DNA of 43,946 nt from Deltaproteobacteria bacterium (GTDB lineage: Bacteria; Myxococcota_A; UBA9042; CAIXZC01). The number at the start of each line of letters is the position of its first letter. Positions within the stretch are counted from its first letter, which is position 1. The notes under the pieces were generated by a model. The model made no database searches, was not told the DNA's origin, and saw only the letters and a program-made list of their open reading frames with translations. This document shows positions 43,814 to 43,946 of the stretch, one piece after another. The stretch lies in contig VGRX01000006.1 in NCBI GenBank assembly GCA_016875215.1, positions 1 to 43,946 of the forward strand. Direction: 5' to 3'. Both the position numbers and the translations under genes were made by a program.

Positions 43814-43946
43814 TGCCCTCCCTGATCCCTCACCCGACGGGGTCGGAAGTCGGTAGATGAGCCGAGACCCTTGAGAAGAGCGGCCTCGGGAGTTGAGCCC
43901 GGGCTGCCTGGGGGCTTGTAATGGTGAGCGTGTTGCATCCTGATTA
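43814..43946. other. Unassigned 3' flank of argF
   Basis: 133 GC-rich bases. CCGAG/CTCGG and the palindrome AGCCCGGGCT (43896-43905) could form hairpins. An ATG at 43921 opens a frame to the edge (MVSVLHPD), too short to assign. Confidence 0.4.

Noticed and set aside
43814-43946. tRNA or group II intron 5' end after argF
   Set aside because: Hairpins are present but no cloverleaf or intron boundary could be built by eye.

Overview
The window is GC-rich, densely packed, and reads as one contig of a Gram-negative bacterium. The best guess is a Myxococcota/deltaproteobacterium-like organism. Support comes from a DUF4388-like/J-like/TPR protein, a giant lipoprotein with MopE-type metal-binding repeats, many lipobox proteins, outer-membrane barrels and an exported TldD-like protein. 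An IorAB-type 2-oxoacid:ferredoxin oxidoreductase next to an ADP-forming acyl-CoA synthetase suggests anaerobic amino-acid fermentation. This placement is inference; there is no rRNA or other decisive marker, and I saw no tRNA.

Layout. 1-166 (-): 5' end of rsmD running off the edge. 341-2752 (+): DUF4388-like/TPR protein. 2620-6646 (-): a run holding a secreted protein, a HEAT-repeat lipoprotein, pssA and a single-pass membrane protein. 6822-13280 (+): an envelope transport operon (LolA-like carrier, outer-membrane barrel, lipoprotein, RND/MMPL permease). 13372-18478 (-): a six-gene zinc-type uptake operon (DUF2946-like protein, barrel, ZnuA-like, metal-binding lipoprotein, ZnuC-like, ZnuB-like). 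18709-25261 (-): two very large cysteine-rich secreted proteins. 25438-28499 (+): CPBP protease and exported TldD-like peptidase. 28690-29844 (+): acyl-CoA dehydrogenase. 29871-30944 (-): holA. 31136-32035 (+): double-hotdog hydratase. 32462-33125 (+): MntA/HepT toxin-antitoxin pair. 33230-37896 (-): iorA-iorB-acyl-CoA synthetase. 38105-40924 (-): FmdB, queC, inositol-monophosphatase-like and TPR lipoprotein genes. 41028-41837 (-): metallo-beta-lactamase-fold hydrolase. 42104-42769 (+): formyltransferase-like gene with an AT-rich core. 42887-43813 (+): argF.

Two themes stand out. First, short GC-rich palindromic repeats have spread through the left half. A hairpin core, CCCCGACCACGCGGGAGGGG, occurs eight times: once at 7609, three times at 10241-10362 and four times at 14066-14268. 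Two sets lie between genes of the RND operon; the third is inside the zinc permease gene, where a 60-bp tandem unit is translated as four 20-residue repeats. Other repeat families lie at 3289-3425, 7647-7760, 12249-12269 (inside the RND gene) and 18609/22279. Second, the envelope operons are organised as complete trans-envelope routes (inner membrane, periplasm, outer membrane), which fits a lipid or hydrophobe transporter and a zinc importer.

Many transcription units begin with recognisable sigma70-type promoters (16-18 bp spacers), listed as separate features. Start sites were chosen by ribosome-binding sites and signal peptides where these disagree with the longest frame.
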